DNA from: Pelagibacteraceae bacterium AG-461-B04
GTDB lineage: Bacteria > Pseudomonadota > Alphaproteobacteria > Pelagibacterales > AG-422-B15
Assembly: GCA_003211835.1 (NCBI GenBank)
Contig: QCRN01000003.1
Coordinates: 42,681-106,680 of the forward strand
Direction: 5' to 3'
DNA: 64,000 nt
Shown: one piece after another, positions 54,048 to 64,000 of the stretch
Layout of the letters: every line of letters begins with the position of its first letter
How positions within the stretch are numbered: the first letter of the stretch is position 1
Position numbers and translations under genes: made by a program
The notes under the pieces: model-generated
Told to the model about the DNA's origin: nothing
What the model saw: only the letters and a program-made list of their open reading frames with translations
Database searches by the model: none

Positions 54048-54581
54048 ATGACTCACAAGTGGTATATTGTGCACGCTTATTCAGGTTTTGAAAAAAAAGT
54101 CGCAGCTGCTATTTTAGATAAAGCTAAAACTAAAAATATAGAAGCAGCATTTAGCGAGATCATTGTTCCCACTGAAGAGGTTGTAGAAGTCAAAAAAGGA
54201 AAAAAAAGAAATGCTGAAAGAAAGTTTTTCCCTGGTTATGTACTAACCAAGATGGAAATGACTGATGAAACATACCATATGGTCAAGGCACTACCAAAGG
54301 TCAGTGGGTTTCTAGGTCATACACAAGGTAAGCCCTCCGCGGTTCCTGAAAGCGATATAAATAAGATTTTACAAGACATTGAAGATGGTGTAACTAGTCC
54401 GAAACCTTCTATTACATTTGAAGTAGGCGAGCAAGTTAGGGTAAGTGATGGACCTTTCGCTTCGTTTAATGGGTTAGTTGAGGAAATTGACGAGGAAAGA
54501 TCTAGGGTTAAGGTTTCTGTCTCAATTTTTGGGAGATCTACCCCAGTAGAACTTGAATATACACAGGTAGAAAAGGCATAA
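54048..54581 (+). CDS. nusG: transcription termination/antitermination factor NusG
   Basis: A 177-residue NusG with an N-terminal NGN domain ([15 protein letters not shown]) and a C-terminal KOW domain ([22 protein letters not shown]). Links RNA polymerase to Rho or the ribosome. One nt from rplK. Confidence 0.97.
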   Translation: MTHKWYIVHAYSGFEKKVAAAILDKAKTKNIEAAFSEIIVPTEEVVEVKKGKKRNAERKFFPGYVLTKMEMTDETYHMVKALPKVSGFLGHTQGKPSAVPESDINKILQDIEDGVTSPKPSITFEVGEQVRVSDGPFASFNGLVEEIDEERSRVKVSVSIFGRSTPVELEYTQVEKA

Positions 54582-54582
54582 A

Positions 54583-55011
54583 ATGGCAAAAGAAATTGAA
54601 GGAAAGTTAAAGTTACAAGTTCCAGCCGGACAAGCAAATCCGTCTCCACCAGTAGGACCAGCCCTCGGACAAAGAGGTATTAACATTATGGACTTCTGCA
54701 AGGTATTTAATGAAAAAAGTAAAGGGGAGCAGCCTGGAGTTATGTTGCCTGTTGTGGTTACATATAACACTGACAAAAGTTTTAGCATTGAAATTAAGCT
54801 TCCACCGGCATCATTTTTTATCAAAGAAGCATTAAAAATAAAAAAAGGATCTAAAGAGCCTGGTAGAGATATGATTTCAACTATTTCTACTTCACAATGT
54901 AGAGATATTGCGGAAAAAAAATTAAAAGATCTAAATGCTAATACTATTGAGCAAGGTACAAAAATAATTATTGGTTCAGCAAAATCAATGGGTATTGAGG
55001 TAACAAGCTAA
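54583..55011 (+). CDS. rplK: 50S ribosomal protein L11
   Basis: A 142-residue L11: N-terminal [26 protein letters not shown] is the family signature, and the C-terminal rRNA-binding domain ends [10 protein letters not shown]. Its last base overlaps the rplA start. Confidence 0.98.
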   Translation: MAKEIEGKLKLQVPAGQANPSPPVGPALGQRGINIMDFCKVFNEKSKGEQPGVMLPVVVTYNTDKSFSIEIKLPPASFFIKEALKIKKGSKEPGRDMISTISTSQCRDIAEKKLKDLNANTIEQGTKIIIGSAKSMGIEVTS

Positions 55012-55697
55012 TGAATAAAAGAATGAAAAATATTATGACTCAAAATGATTTTTCTAAATCATATAATTTAGTTGACGCAATTGATCTAGCAAAGAAATTT
55101 TCAACTACTAAATTTGATGAAACAATTGATATATGTATGAATTTAAATATTGATCCAAAAAATGGAGAGCAAAATGTTCGAGGTAAATTAAAATTACCAA
55201 AGAGTTTAGGCAAGCTGGTCAAAGTGTGTGTCATTGTTTCAGAGAATAAACAGCAAGAAGCAAAGGAAGCTGGAGCTGATATAGTAGGTTCTGACGAACT
55301 TGTAGAAAAAGTTGAAGGAGGATTTACAGATTTTGACAGGTGTATAGCTACGCCAGATATGATGTCAAAAGTTGGCAAGTTAGGAAAGGTTCTAGGTCCA
55401 AGAAATTTAATGCCAAATCCTAAGCTGGGTACTGTTACGAATGATATAAAGCAAGCAATTGAAGACGCGAAAGCAGGAGAGATTGAATACAAAAGTAATG
55501 AAACTCTAGTACAAGCAGGTATAGCAAAATCGAGTTTTACAAAAGAGGATATAAAAAAGAATATAGAATTTTTTGTAGAGAAGATTTCAAAAGATCGGCC
55601 TTCTGGAATAAAAGGTGACTTCTTAAAAAAATTATGTATAAGCCCAACAATGGGCCCAGGTGTAAATGTAGACATAAATTCAATTGATAGATTATGA
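55011..55697 (+). CDS. rplA: 50S ribosomal protein L1
   Basis: A 228-residue L1; KFDETIDICMNLNIDPKNGEQNVRG and GKLGKVLGPRNLMPNPKLGTVT are diagnostic. Overlaps the rplK stop by 1 nt (TAATG). Its 3' end overlaps rplJ by 4 nt (ATGA). L1 autoregulates the rplK-rplA message in many bacteria. Confidence 0.97.
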   Translation: MNKRMKNIMTQNDFSKSYNLVDAIDLAKKFSTTKFDETIDICMNLNIDPKNGEQNVRGKLKLPKSLGKLVKVCVIVSENKQQEAKEAGADIVGSDELVEKVEGGFTDFDRCIATPDMMSKVGKLGKVLGPRNLMPNPKLGTVTNDIKQAIEDAKAGEIEYKSNETLVQAGIAKSSFTKEDIKKNIEFFVEKISKDRPSGIKGDFLKKLCISPTMGPGVNVDINSIDRL

Positions 55698-56200
55698 AAA
55701 GAGAGCAAAAAGAAATTTTCATTAAGAACTTAAAAACTATTATAGGTGAGAATAGTCTAATTCTCGTATTCCATTATAGAGGTATGTCCATGAATGAAAT
55801 GACTGATTTAAGAGTTCAATCATTTAACACTGGTTGTAATATTAAAGTCACAAACAATAGACTTGCCAAACTAGCGCTTAAAGAGACTGATAAAGTTGAA
55901 TTATCTGACTTATTTGATGGTCCTACAGCAATAGCATACTCTAATGATCCAGCATCTTTAACAAAGCTTGTTGTAGAATTTGCCAAAAATAACAATAACT
56001 TAGTTGTCTTGGGCGGAATAATGGATAATGAAATTTTAAGTGTTGAAAAAATTGAAATTTTATCTAAATTGCCATCTCTTGAGGAAATAAGGGCACAATT
56101 AATAGGTTTGCTAAGTACACCTGCGCAGAAAATAGCATCAGTATTGACTGCACCATCAGGCGACTTAGCAAGAGTATTTAGCGCGTATAGTTCGAAGTAA
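55694..56200 (+). CDS. rplJ: 50S ribosomal protein L10
   Basis: A 168-residue L10 that anchors L7/L12 dimers to the stalk. KREQKEIFIKNLKTII start, YRGMSMNEMTDLR, and a C-terminal L12-binding helix region. It overlaps rplA by 4 nt, leaving no intergenic L10 leader; any L10 mRNA-binding site would have to lie within rplA. Confidence 0.97.
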   Translation: MKREQKEIFIKNLKTIIGENSLILVFHYRGMSMNEMTDLRVQSFNTGCNIKVTNNRLAKLALKETDKVELSDLFDGPTAIAYSNDPASLTKLVVEFAKNNNNLVVLGGIMDNEILSVEKIEILSKLPSLEEIRAQLIGLLSTPAQKIASVLTAPSGDLARVFSAYSSK

Positions 56201-56227
56201 TATTTTAATTAAGGAAAGGGAATAAAA

Positions 56228-56605
56228 ATGGCTGACCTCCAACAAATAGTTGATCAACTATCAGATTTAACAGTTATAGAAGCTGCAGAACTCTCAAAGT
56301 TATTAGAAGAAAAGTGGGGAGTATCTGCTGCGGCACCCGTAGCAGTAGCCGCTGCTGGAGCTGCACCAGCAGGTGAGTCTTCTGAAGAAGAAAAGGATGA
56401 ATTTACAATTGTTCTAGCTGCTGCTGGAGATAAAAAAATCAACGTAATTAAAGAAGTAAGAACTATTACTGGTTTAGGTTTAAAAGAAGCAAAAGATTTA
56501 GTAGAAGGTGCTCCAAAGGAGTTAAAGACAGGCGTGTCAAAAGATGAAGCTAACGAGTTTAAGACAAAACTAGAAGCTGCAGGCGCAACAGTAGAACTTA
56601 AATAA
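56228..56605 (+). CDS. rplL: 50S ribosomal protein L7/L12
   Basis: A 125-residue L7/L12: N-terminal dimerisation region, Ala-rich hinge ([16 protein letters not shown], about 34-49), and C-terminal factor-binding domain with [20 protein letters not shown]. Preceded by GGAAAGGGAAT, a strong ribosome-binding site, matching its four-copy stoichiometry. Confidence 0.98.
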   Translation: MADLQQIVDQLSDLTVIEAAELSKLLEEKWGVSAAAPVAVAAAGAAPAGESSEEEKDEFTIVLAAAGDKKINVIKEVRTITGLGLKEAKDLVEGAPKELKTGVSKDEANEFKTKLEAAGATVELK

Positions 56606-56652
56606 ATAAAAATAATATTTTACTTGATAGCTTATGAAGCGAGCTGTTAAGA

Positions 56653-59600
56653 ATGGGTGAACATACATTAGTGGTTAATACATTATCATTTACTGAGAGA
56701 AAAAGAGTTCGTAAAAACTTTGGAAAACTCAGAGAAATCTCTAAATTTCCTAATCTTATCGAAATACAAAAAAAATCGTATGAAGAATTTCTTTTGGAGG
56801 AAATCCCTGCATCAAAAAGACCAGATCGCGGACTCCAAAAAGTATTTAAAAGTGTTTTTCCTTTAGAAGACTTTTCTGGTTCTGCTAGAATAGAATATAT
56901 TGAGTATAGTCTTCAAGAGCCAAAGTTTGATGTTGATGAGTGTCGTCAAAGAGACAAGACGTACGCCGCTCCATTAAATGTTAAGTTACGACTTATAGTT
57001 TTTGATATAGATGAAGAAACTGAATCAAGGACTGTAAAGGATATAAAAGAACAAGAAATATACCTTTGTGATCTACCACTAATGACTCAAAAGGGAACAT
57101 TTATCACTAATGGTACTGAGAGAGTTGTTGTAAGTCAAATGCATCGCAGTCCTGGCGTATTTTTTGATCATGATAATGGAAAAACCCATTCAAGTGGCAA
57201 GCTTCTTTTTGGGGCTAGAGTAATACCTTATAGGGGCTCGTGGCTAGACATCGAATTTGACCATAAAGACATACTGTATTGTAGAATTGATAGAAAGAAA
57301 AAAATACCTATTACGACTTTTTTAATGTCCATGGGAGTTAAAAGAGACGAGATTTTGAATTTATTCTACAACACAGAAACTTATAATTTTAATGCTAAGG
57401 ATGGCAAATGGAAGTTTAATTTTAACCCAAAGAATATTAAAACTGGAAAACTTCAAAAGAGTTTAATTAATGCAGCCAATGGAAAAATTGCTGTTAAACA
57501 AGGAACAAAGATAAATCCAGCAATAGCAAAAAAGTTATTTAACGAAGGACTTAAAAATTTACTTATTGATGATGATGAACTGATTGGAAAGTTTGTTGCA
57601 GATGATGTTATCAATGACAAAACTGGTGAGATTTATTTAGAAGCTTCTGATGAAATTACTTTAGAGTCTCTAGAAAAAATCAAAGATCTAAAAATCAATA
57701 AATTACCAATACTAGAAATTGATGGAATTAATATCGGCTCATTTATAAGGGATACATTAAGAATCGATAAGAATTTAAGTCCAGAAGAAGCAGTTGTTGA
57801 AATATACAAGGTATTGAGGCCAGGGGAACCACCTAATTTAGAGACAGCGTTTGAAGTATTTAATTCGTTATTTTTTAAATCAGAAAAATATGATCTTTCA
57901 GATGTAGGCAGAGTCAAAATAAATTATAGGTTAAACCTCGACTGCCCAGATACAATCACTGTTTTAAGAACTGATGATATTATAGAAGTGGTAAAGACTG
58001 TTATGGATTTAAGAACTGGCAAAGGTGAGGTTGATGATATTGATCATCTTGGGAACAGAAGAGTAAGATCTGTAGGCGAGCTTGTTGAAAATCAGTTTAG
58101 AATGGGGCTTATAAGAATGGAAAGATCAATTAAGGAGAGAATGAATTCACTAGAAGTCGATGCCGTCACGCCACAAGACATAATTAATGCTAAGCCATTA
58201 GTTGCATCTTTAAAAGAATTTTTTGGAACGTCACAACTTTCTCAGTTTATGGACCAGACAAATCCATTGGCAGAGATAACTCATAAAAGAAGACTTTCGG
58301 CTCTTGGACCTGGTGGTTTAAGCAGAGAGAGAGCGGGTTTTGAAGTAAGAGATGTTCATCCTACCCATTATGGAAGAATTTGTCCGATTGAAACACCAGA
58401 AGGTCCAAACATAGGACTAATAAACAGCTTAGCATCGCATGCAAGAGTTAATCAGTATGGGTTTATTGAAAGTCCTTATAGAAAAGTAGTAAATGGTAAA
58501 GTTACAAACGAAGTTGAATACTTGCCTGCAATGGAAGAAGCTGATTATACAATTGCTCAGGCGAATAGTGAGATTGATGCAAAAGGAAACTTCATTACAA
58601 AACTAGTATCATGTAGGCGTAATGGAGATTTTGTGATGACTATTGCTGATGAAATTAACTACATGGACGTATCTCCAAAACAGGTTGTTTCTTGTGCAGC
58701 ATCATTAATACCATTTCTTGAAAATGATGATGCGAATAGAGCTTTAATGGGTTCTAATATGATGAGGCAAGCTGTACCTCTAATAAAAGCAGAATCCCCT
58801 CTTGTTGGAACAGGAGTTGAGAAAGTAGTCGCAATAGACTCAGGTGTGACCATTATTGCCAAGAGAGATGGCATTATTGACAAAATAGACGGTAAGCGAA
58901 TTGTTGTTAGGGTAACAGAAAAAATACAAACAAATGAATCTGGGGTTGATATTTATACGTTGTTAAAGTTCCAGAGATCGAACCAAAGTACGTGTATTAA
59001 TCAGAGACCATTAGTTAAGGTTGGTGATAAGGTTTCTAAAGGTGATATTATTGCTGATGGTCCGTCAACGCACTTAGGGGAATTAGGTTTAGGTAGAAAT
59101 GTGGTAGTCGCGTTTATGCCATGGAGAGGTTACAACTTTGAGGACTCTATACTGATTTCAGAAAAGATTGTTCAGGAAGATAAATTTACCTCAATTCATA
59201 TTGAAGAATTTGAAGTAATGTCCAGAGATACAAAATTAGGCTCAGAGGAGATCACACGAGATATACCTAATGCTGGTGATGAATTGTTACGTAATCTTGA
59301 TGAAGCCGGCATTGTCTATGTTGGTGCGGATGTAAATCCTGGTGATATTCTTGTAGGCAAAGTAACTCCTAAGGGTGAAAGCCCAGTAACCCCTGAGGAA
59401 AAATTACTTAGAGCAATATTTGGAGAAAAAGCTACAGACGTAAAGGATACATCGCTTAAATTACCACCAGGGTCTAGCGGTATTGTTGTAGATGTAAAGG
59501 TTTTTAATAGGTATGGAATAGAAAAAGATGATAGAGCTCTCTCAATTGAGAGAGACGAAATAGAAAAGCTTGCAAATGACCGTGAGGCGGAATTAGGAAT

Positions 59601-60774
59601 TCTTAATAGAAATATTAAAGAAAGACTAAGAAACATAATTAATGGTAAAAATATATTAGAGCTTCCTGAGGGTATAACTGATCAAACATTGTTAGATGAC
59701 AATGACATTGGTACTGTAAAGCTAGATTCACTATGGAAAGTAAAGCTTCAAAATGACAAAGATCAAGAGGATATTAATAATTTAAAAAAACAGTATGATG
59801 TTGCAAGATCAGCAATTCAATTACGATTTGATAACAAGGTAGATAAAGTGCAAAGAGGGGACGAATTGTTGCCAGGTGTGATGAAAATGGTCAAGGTCTT
59901 TGTAGCTGTTAAAAGAAAATTGCAACCTGGTGATAAGATGGCTGGTCGACATGGGAATAAAGGTGTCATAAGTAAAATTGCACCTGTCGAAGACATGCCT
60001 TATCTAGAAGATGGAAGGACTGTCGATATAGTATTAAACCCTTTGGGTGTGCCAAGTAGAATGAATGTCGGACAAATATTAGAAACTCATTTAGGTTGGG
60101 CATGCGCTGGTATTGGAGAAATTATAAATAAGTCAATAACACAGTACAATGCTACAAACGACCATTCACATATTGTTAAATCTTTGGAAAAAGTTTACGG
60201 ATCCGAACAGTATAAAGACGAAATAGCTCCTCTAAATAAGATGGAGCAAAAAGAGCTCGCGATGAATATTTCTTCAGGGGTTCCAATTAAAACTCCAGTT
60301 TTTGACGGAGCATCTGAACATGAGATTTCTGAGATGTTAGAAATTGCAGGTTTTGATAAAAGTGGACAAACTTATTTATGGGACGGCTTAACTGGAGAGC
60401 AGTTTGAGAGAAAAGTAACTGTAGGATATATTTACATGTTAAAACTTCATCATCTAGTTGATGATAAAATTCATGCAAGGTCAATTGGTCCGTACAGTCT
60501 TGTGACGCAGCAACCATTGGGAGGTAAAGCACAGTTTGGTGGTCAGAGATTTGGAGAAATGGAAGTCTGGGCCCTTGAGGCTTATGGTGCTGCTTATACT
60601 TTACAAGAAATTTTGACTGTAAAATCTGATGATGTTGCAGGAAGAACTAAAGTATATGAAACTATAATACGCGGTGAGGATGTATTCCAATCAGGAACGC
60701 CTGAATCGTTTAATGTTTTAATAAAAGAGATCCGATCTCTTGGACTTAACATAGAATTATCAAATTTAAGTTAG
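56653..60774 (+). CDS. rpoB: RNA polymerase beta subunit
   Basis: This 1373-residue catalytic subunit shows the conserved rifampicin-region segment [29 protein letters not shown] ([15 protein letters not shown]) near 520-545, the [17 protein letters not shown] motif, [17 protein letters not shown] [12 protein letters not shown] near 1096, and the C-terminal [24 protein letters not shown]. Ten nt upstream of rpoC. Start [13 protein letters not shown] follows AAGAATG. Confidence 0.98.
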   Translation: MGEHTLVVNTLSFTERKRVRKNFGKLREISKFPNLIEIQKKSYEEFLLEEIPASKRPDRGLQKVFKSVFPLEDFSGSARIEYIEYSLQEPKFDVDECRQRDKTYAAPLNVKLRLIVFDIDEETESRTVKDIKEQEIYLCDLPLMTQKGTFITNGTERVVVSQMHRSPGVFFDHDNGKTHSSGKLLFGARVIPYRGSWLDIEFDHKDILYCRIDRKKKIPITTFLMSMGVKRDEILNLFYNTETYNFNAKDGKWKFNFNPKNIKTGKLQKSLINAANGKIAVKQGTKINPAIAKKLFNEGLKNLLIDDDELIGKFVADDVINDKTGEIYLEASDEITLESLEKIKDLKINKLPILEIDGINIGSFIRDTLRIDKNLSPEEAVVEIYKVLRPGEPPNLETAFEVFNSLFFKSEKYDLSDVGRVKINYRLNLDCPDTITVLRTDDIIEVVKTVMDLRTGKGEVDDIDHLGNRRVRSVGELVENQFRMGLIRMERSIKERMNSLEVDAVTPQDIINAKPLVASLKEFFGTSQLSQFMDQTNPLAEITHKRRLSALGPGGLSRERAGFEVRDVHPTHYGRICPIETPEGPNIGLINSLASHARVNQYGFIESPYRKVVNGKVTNEVEYLPAMEEADYTIAQANSEIDAKGNFITKLVSCRRNGDFVMTIADEINYMDVSPKQVVSCAASLIPFLENDDANRALMGSNMMRQAVPLIKAESPLVGTGVEKVVAIDSGVTIIAKRDGIIDKIDGKRIVVRVTEKIQTNESGVDIYTLLKFQRSNQSTCINQRPLVKVGDKVSKGDIIADGPSTHLGELGLGRNVVVAFMPWRGYNFEDSILISEKIVQEDKFTSIHIEEFEVMSRDTKLGSEEITRDIPNAGDELLRNLDEAGIVYVGADVNPGDILVGKVTPKGESPVTPEEKLLRAIFGEKATDVKDTSLKLPPGSSGIVVDVKVFNRYGIEKDDRALSIERDEIEKLANDREAELGILNRNIKERLRNIINGKNILELPEGITDQTLLDDNDIGTVKLDSLWKVKLQNDKDQEDINNLKKQYDVARSAIQLRFDNKVDKVQRGDELLPGVMKMVKVFVAVKRKLQPGDKMAGRHGNKGVISKIAPVEDMPYLEDGRTVDIVLNPLGVPSRMNVGQILETHLGWACAGIGEIINKSITQYNATNDHSHIVKSLEKVYGSEQYKDEIAPLNKMEQKELAMNISSGVPIKTPVFDGASEHEISEMLEIAGFDKSGQTYLWDGLTGEQFERKVTVGYIYMLKLHHLVDDKIHARSIGPYSLVTQQPLGGKAQFGGQRFGEMEVWALEAYGAAYTLQEILTVKSDDVAGRTKVYETIIRGEDVFQSGTPESFNVLIKEIRSLGLNIELSNLS

Positions 60775-60784
60775 GAAATTATAT

Positions 60785-63700
60785 ATGAGCCAGTCTTTAA
60801 TGAACATTTTTAATCCTGCTGCATCGAGGGATGACTTTAACCAAGTCAAAATCTCTATCGCAAGTCCCGAGAGAATTTTGTCATGGTCATATGGCGAAAT
60901 AAAGAAACCGGAGACAATTAATTATCGAACATTTAAACCTGAAAGAGACGGACTTTTTTGTGCAAGAATATTTGGTCCAATAAAAGATTATGAGTGCTTG
61001 TGTGGTAAATATAAGAGAATGAAATTCAAAGGTATTATCTGTGAAAAATGTGGAGTTGAAGTAACAAAAAAAGACGTAAGAAGAGAACGCATGGGACATA
61101 TACAACTGGCAGCTCCAGTAGCTCATATTTGGTTTCTAAAATCATTACCAAGTCGTATTGCCCTCATGATGGATATGAAATTAAAAGATTTAGAAAAAGT
61201 TCTATATTTCGAAAAATTTATGGTGACTGAACCCGGGTTAACACCATTGATTCAAAATCAGCTCTTGGATGAAGAAGAATTAGAAAATGCAAAAGAAGAA
61301 TATGGTGTAGACTCCTTTTCTGCGGGAATTGGAGCAGAAGCTGTAAGAAAAGTTCTTGAAAGAGTTGAACTCGAGCCTGAACTTGAATTACTAAAATCAA
61401 AACTTGCTGAAACCAAAGCAGTCGCACTTTCTGAGAAGCTTGTAAAAAGAATTAAAATATTTGAAGCCTTTATTTCTTCAGGCAATAGACCTGAATGGAT
61501 GATATTAACATCTGTGCCAGTAATTCCACCAGAACTTAGACCACTCGTTCCGTTGGATGGAGGAAGATTTGCTTCATCTGATTTAAATGATCTATATAGA
61601 CGAGTGATAAATAGAAATAATAGATTATCAAGACTTATAGAATTAAGAGCGCCAGATATTATTATTAGAAATGAAAAGAGAATGCTGCAAGAGTCAGTAG
61701 ATGCACTATTTGATAATGGACGTAGGGGCCGAGTAATCACTGGAACCAATAAAAGACCTCTCAAATCACTTGCTGAAATGCTTAAGGGTAAACAAGGTCG
61801 ATTCAGGCAAAATCTTCTTGGAAAAAGAGTTGATTACTCTGGTAGGTCAGTAATTGTTGTTGGACCAGAACTTAAATTGCACCAGTGCGGCTTGCCCAAA
61901 AAAATGGCAATAGAGTTATTTAAACCATTTATATATGCACGCTTGGAGTCGTTAGGGCTAGCAACTACATTAAAACAGGCTAAGAAAATGGTAGAAAAAG
62001 AAAGACCAGAGGTCTGGGATGTGCTTGATAGAGTTATAAGAGAGCACCCAGTTATTTTAAATAGAGCGCCTACACTTCATAGGTTGGGTGTTCAAGCTTT
62101 TGAACCTACTTTAATTGAAGGTAAAGCAATTCAACTGCACCCTCTAGTTTGTACAGCATTTAATGCAGATTTTGACGGTGACCAAATGGCTGTCCATGTA
62201 CCACTTAGCTTAGAGGCGCAGTTAGAAGCAAGGGTTTTAATGATGTCTACAAATAATATATTAAACCCAGCTAATGGCAAGCCAGTAATAGTTCCGAGTC
62301 AGGACATAGTTCTAGGTATTTATTTCCTATCTCAGGAAAAGGATAATGAGCCTGGTCAGGGAGCTGTGTACAAAGATATATTTGAAGTTCAACAGGCTAT
62401 TGAAAATGGCGTAACAACCGTGCATGCAAAAATTGAAGCAAGAATTAATTATATTAATTCTGAGGGGAATGTTGATACTAAAAGAATTTCTACAACACCT
62501 GGTAGAATGCTTTTATGGAACTTAATACCTCAACATAAAGATCTTGACTCAAAGCTTGTCAATCGTCTTCTTGGTAAGAAAGAAGTTTCGAGTCTAATTG
62601 ATACCGTCTACAGGTATTGTGGACAAAAAGATACAGTCATATTTGCTGATCAACTAATGGCACTTGGTTTTCACTACGCATATAAAGCTGGTATTTCTTT
62701 TGGTAAAGATGACATGATAATACCTGAGACAAAAGAAAAAATGGTTTCAGAAACATCAGTACAAATAGAAAAATATGAAAAGCAATATAATGATGGTCTA
62801 ATTACTAATAGAGAAAAATATAACAAAGTAATTGATGCCTGGGCGAAGTGTACTGATAGAGTTGCCCAAGAAATGATGAATGAAATATCCTCTGTCAAAG
62901 TTGATGAAACTACTAAAAGAGAACTTCCAATTAACTCTATTTATATGATGGCAAATTCAGGAGCCAGGGGCTCAGCTGCTCAAATGAAGCAGTTATCTGG
63001 AATGCGCGGCCTCATGGCCAAACCATCTGGAGATATAATTGAGACACCCATTATTTCTAATTTTAAGGAGGGCTTAAATGTGCTCGAATATTTTAATTCT
63101 ACTCATGGAGCAAGGAAAGGACTAGCTGATACTGCATTGAAGACAGCCAACTCTGGCTACCTAACTAGAAGATTATGTGATGTAGCGCAAGACTGTACCA
63201 TCTCAGATTACGATTGTGGGACTGATAATGGGGTGTGGATATCCGATGTAGTCGAAGGGGGAGAAGTGATAATATCAATAGCAGATAGATTACTAGGTAG
63301 ATTTTTGCAAAAAGATATTATTCATCCAGTTACTAATGAAATTATAGCAAAAAAAGATGATTATGTAGATGAGATACTTGCTGAAAAGGTTGAAACAGCC
63401 GGCATTCAGAACGCTTATATTAGATCTCCATTGACTTGTGATAGTAAAAAAGGAATCTGTGTGAAGTGCTATGGACGAGATCTTGCTAGAGGGTTTATGG
63501 TGAATGAGGGTGAAGCTGTAGGGATGATTGCAGCTCAATCTATTGGTGAGCCTGGTACACAATTGACTATGCGAACATTCCATATTGGAGGAGCAGCTCA
63601 AATTAACGATCAATCTTTTATTGAAATTAATACTGATGGTATTTTCAAAATTTTAAACAAGAATACAGTTGAAGATAGTAATAAGAATTTAATAGTAATG

Positions 63701-64000
63701 GGTAGAAACTGTCAATTAGCTATTCATGACGAAAATAATAGAGAGCTTGCAAACTATAAAGTTCCTTATGGAACAAGAATACTTGTAGAAGAAGACTCAA
63801 AGGTGTCTTCTGGAACTAAAATTTGCGAATGGGATCCATTTACAAATCCTGTTATTTCAGAAAAATCGGGTACCGCAAACTATGTGGACATGGAAGAGGG
63901 TATTTCTTTAATAGAGGAAACAGAGGAAAAAACAGGATTAACATATACCAAAGTTAAGGACTGGAAGTTAGATTCAAAAGGCGCTGATTTGAAGCCAAGA
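60785..64000 (+). CDS. rpoC: RNA polymerase beta' subunit (3'-truncated by window)
   Basis: 1072 codons are visible from ATG 60785; the gene continues beyond the window. The zinc-binding Cys cluster ([20 protein letters not shown]) is near 71-90, the catalytic [11 protein letters not shown] lies with Asp462, Asp464 and Asp466, and the trigger-loop entry region ([16 protein letters not shown]) comes at about 920. Operon partner of rpoB, spacing 10 nt. Confidence 0.98.
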   Translation, partial: MSQSLMNIFNPAASRDDFNQVKISIASPERILSWSYGEIKKPETINYRTFKPERDGLFCARIFGPIKDYECLCGKYKRMKFKGIICEKCGVEVTKKDVRRERMGHIQLAAPVAHIWFLKSLPSRIALMMDMKLKDLEKVLYFEKFMVTEPGLTPLIQNQLLDEEELENAKEEYGVDSFSAGIGAEAVRKVLERVELEPELELLKSKLAETKAVALSEKLVKRIKIFEAFISSGNRPEWMILTSVPVIPPELRPLVPLDGGRFASSDLNDLYRRVINRNNRLSRLIELRAPDIIIRNEKRMLQESVDALFDNGRRGRVITGTNKRPLKSLAEMLKGKQGRFRQNLLGKRVDYSGRSVIVVGPELKLHQCGLPKKMAIELFKPFIYARLESLGLATTLKQAKKMVEKERPEVWDVLDRVIREHPVILNRAPTLHRLGVQAFEPTLIEGKAIQLHPLVCTAFNADFDGDQMAVHVPLSLEAQLEARVLMMSTNNILNPANGKPVIVPSQDIVLGIYFLSQEKDNEPGQGAVYKDIFEVQQAIENGVTTVHAKIEARINYINSEGNVDTKRISTTPGRMLLWNLIPQHKDLDSKLVNRLLGKKEVSSLIDTVYRYCGQKDTVIFADQLMALGFHYAYKAGISFGKDDMIIPETKEKMVSETSVQIEKYEKQYNDGLITNREKYNKVIDAWAKCTDRVAQEMMNEISSVKVDETTKRELPINSIYMMANSGARGSAAQMKQLSGMRGLMAKPSGDIIETPIISNFKEGLNVLEYFNSTHGARKGLADTALKTANSGYLTRRLCDVAQDCTISDYDCGTDNGVWISDVVEGGEVIISIADRLLGRFLQKDIIHPVTNEIIAKKDDYVDEILAEKVETAGIQNAYIRSPLTCDSKKGICVKCYGRDLARGFMVNEGEAVGMIAAQSIGEPGTQLTMRTFHIGGAAQINDQSFIEINTDGIFKILNKNTVEDSNKNLIVMGRNCQLAIHDENNRELANYKVPYGTRILVEEDSKVSSGTKICEWDPFTNPVISEKSGTANYVDMEEGISLIEETEEKTGLTYTKVKDWKLDSKGADLKPR

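Noticed and set aside
55040..55708. Long minus-strand ORF opposite rplA
   Set aside because: It mirrors the L1 gene in the antisense frame and has a low-complexity Phe/Ser composition; not a gene.
61258..61764. Minus-strand ORF opposite rpoC
   Set aside because: It is an antisense shadow of the conserved beta' coding frame.

Overview
The window is a gene-dense, AT-rich bacterial chromosome segment. It looks like a streamlined marine alphaproteobacterium. The evidence is a proteorhodopsin gene, a DUF1476-type ATPase zeta inhibitor next to purC, separate PurS/PurQ/PurL subunits, a class II DAHP synthase, a monothiol CGFS glutaredoxin, and the tRNA-Tyr/Gly - tuf - tRNA-Trp - secE - nusG - rplKAJL - rpoBC locus. 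Placement beyond that (HIMB59-like, AEGEAN-169-like or another AT-rich lineage) cannot be decided from this sequence alone.

Layout. 1-2.5 kb: the C-terminal part of a TonB-dependent receptor and a DUF6580-type membrane protein. 2.6-6.6 kb: fatty-acid or steroid-like beta-oxidation genes (two acyl-CoA dehydrogenases and an SDR), then gph. 6.7-11 kb: glmU-glmS (UDP-GlcNAc synthesis), an HXXEE membrane protein and a crotonase. 11.1-19.9 kb: DAHP synthase, a very tight nadE-gltX-cysS-cimA-trmJ run with three butt-joined TAAATG junctions, and rpsD. 19.9-31.2 kb: a variable region of mostly unrecognised small proteins around a few housekeeping genes (grxD, a HAD phosphatase). It includes a DUF4116 repeat protein, a convergent pair with GxNPG-type motifs, two paralogous micro-HTH proteins, a lipoprotein and a RecB/Cas4-like nuclease. 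31.2-39.2 kb: purL-purQ-purS-purC, DUF1476, purB, map, sfsA and a CinA-like gene. 39.4-40.3 kb: a blue-tuned proteorhodopsin with a strong terminator, then tRNA-Leu. 42-46.4 kb: nadK, glpK, class II aldolase and NAD-formate dehydrogenase. 52.3-64 kb: tRNAs, tuf and the ribosomal/RNA polymerase operon, which runs off the end inside rpoC.

Two structures stand out. (1) From 47.1 to 49.1 kb an intact tRNA-Thr(UGU) is followed, on its 3' side, by four further 52-53 bp copies of its own 3' portion. Between consecutive copies sits exactly one small gene. This is a compact cassette array whose spacer repeat is a tRNA fragment, and it resembles serial integration at a tRNA 3' end. (2) Two paralogous two-gene modules (40.3-42.1 kb and 49.2-51.2 kb) each encode a stand-alone inverse-autotransporter (intimin/invasin-type) beta-barrel. 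A separately secreted Cys-containing protein follows 1-3 nt later. Canonical inverse autotransporters carry their passenger fused to the barrel, so this looks like a split barrel-plus-partner surface system. Both modules sit next to tRNA genes.

Overall, the core genes cover envelope sugar synthesis, amino-acid and NAD metabolism, translation, purine synthesis and C1/C3 oxidation with light-driven proton pumping. The accessory content is concentrated at 21-31 kb and at the tRNA-flanked segments.
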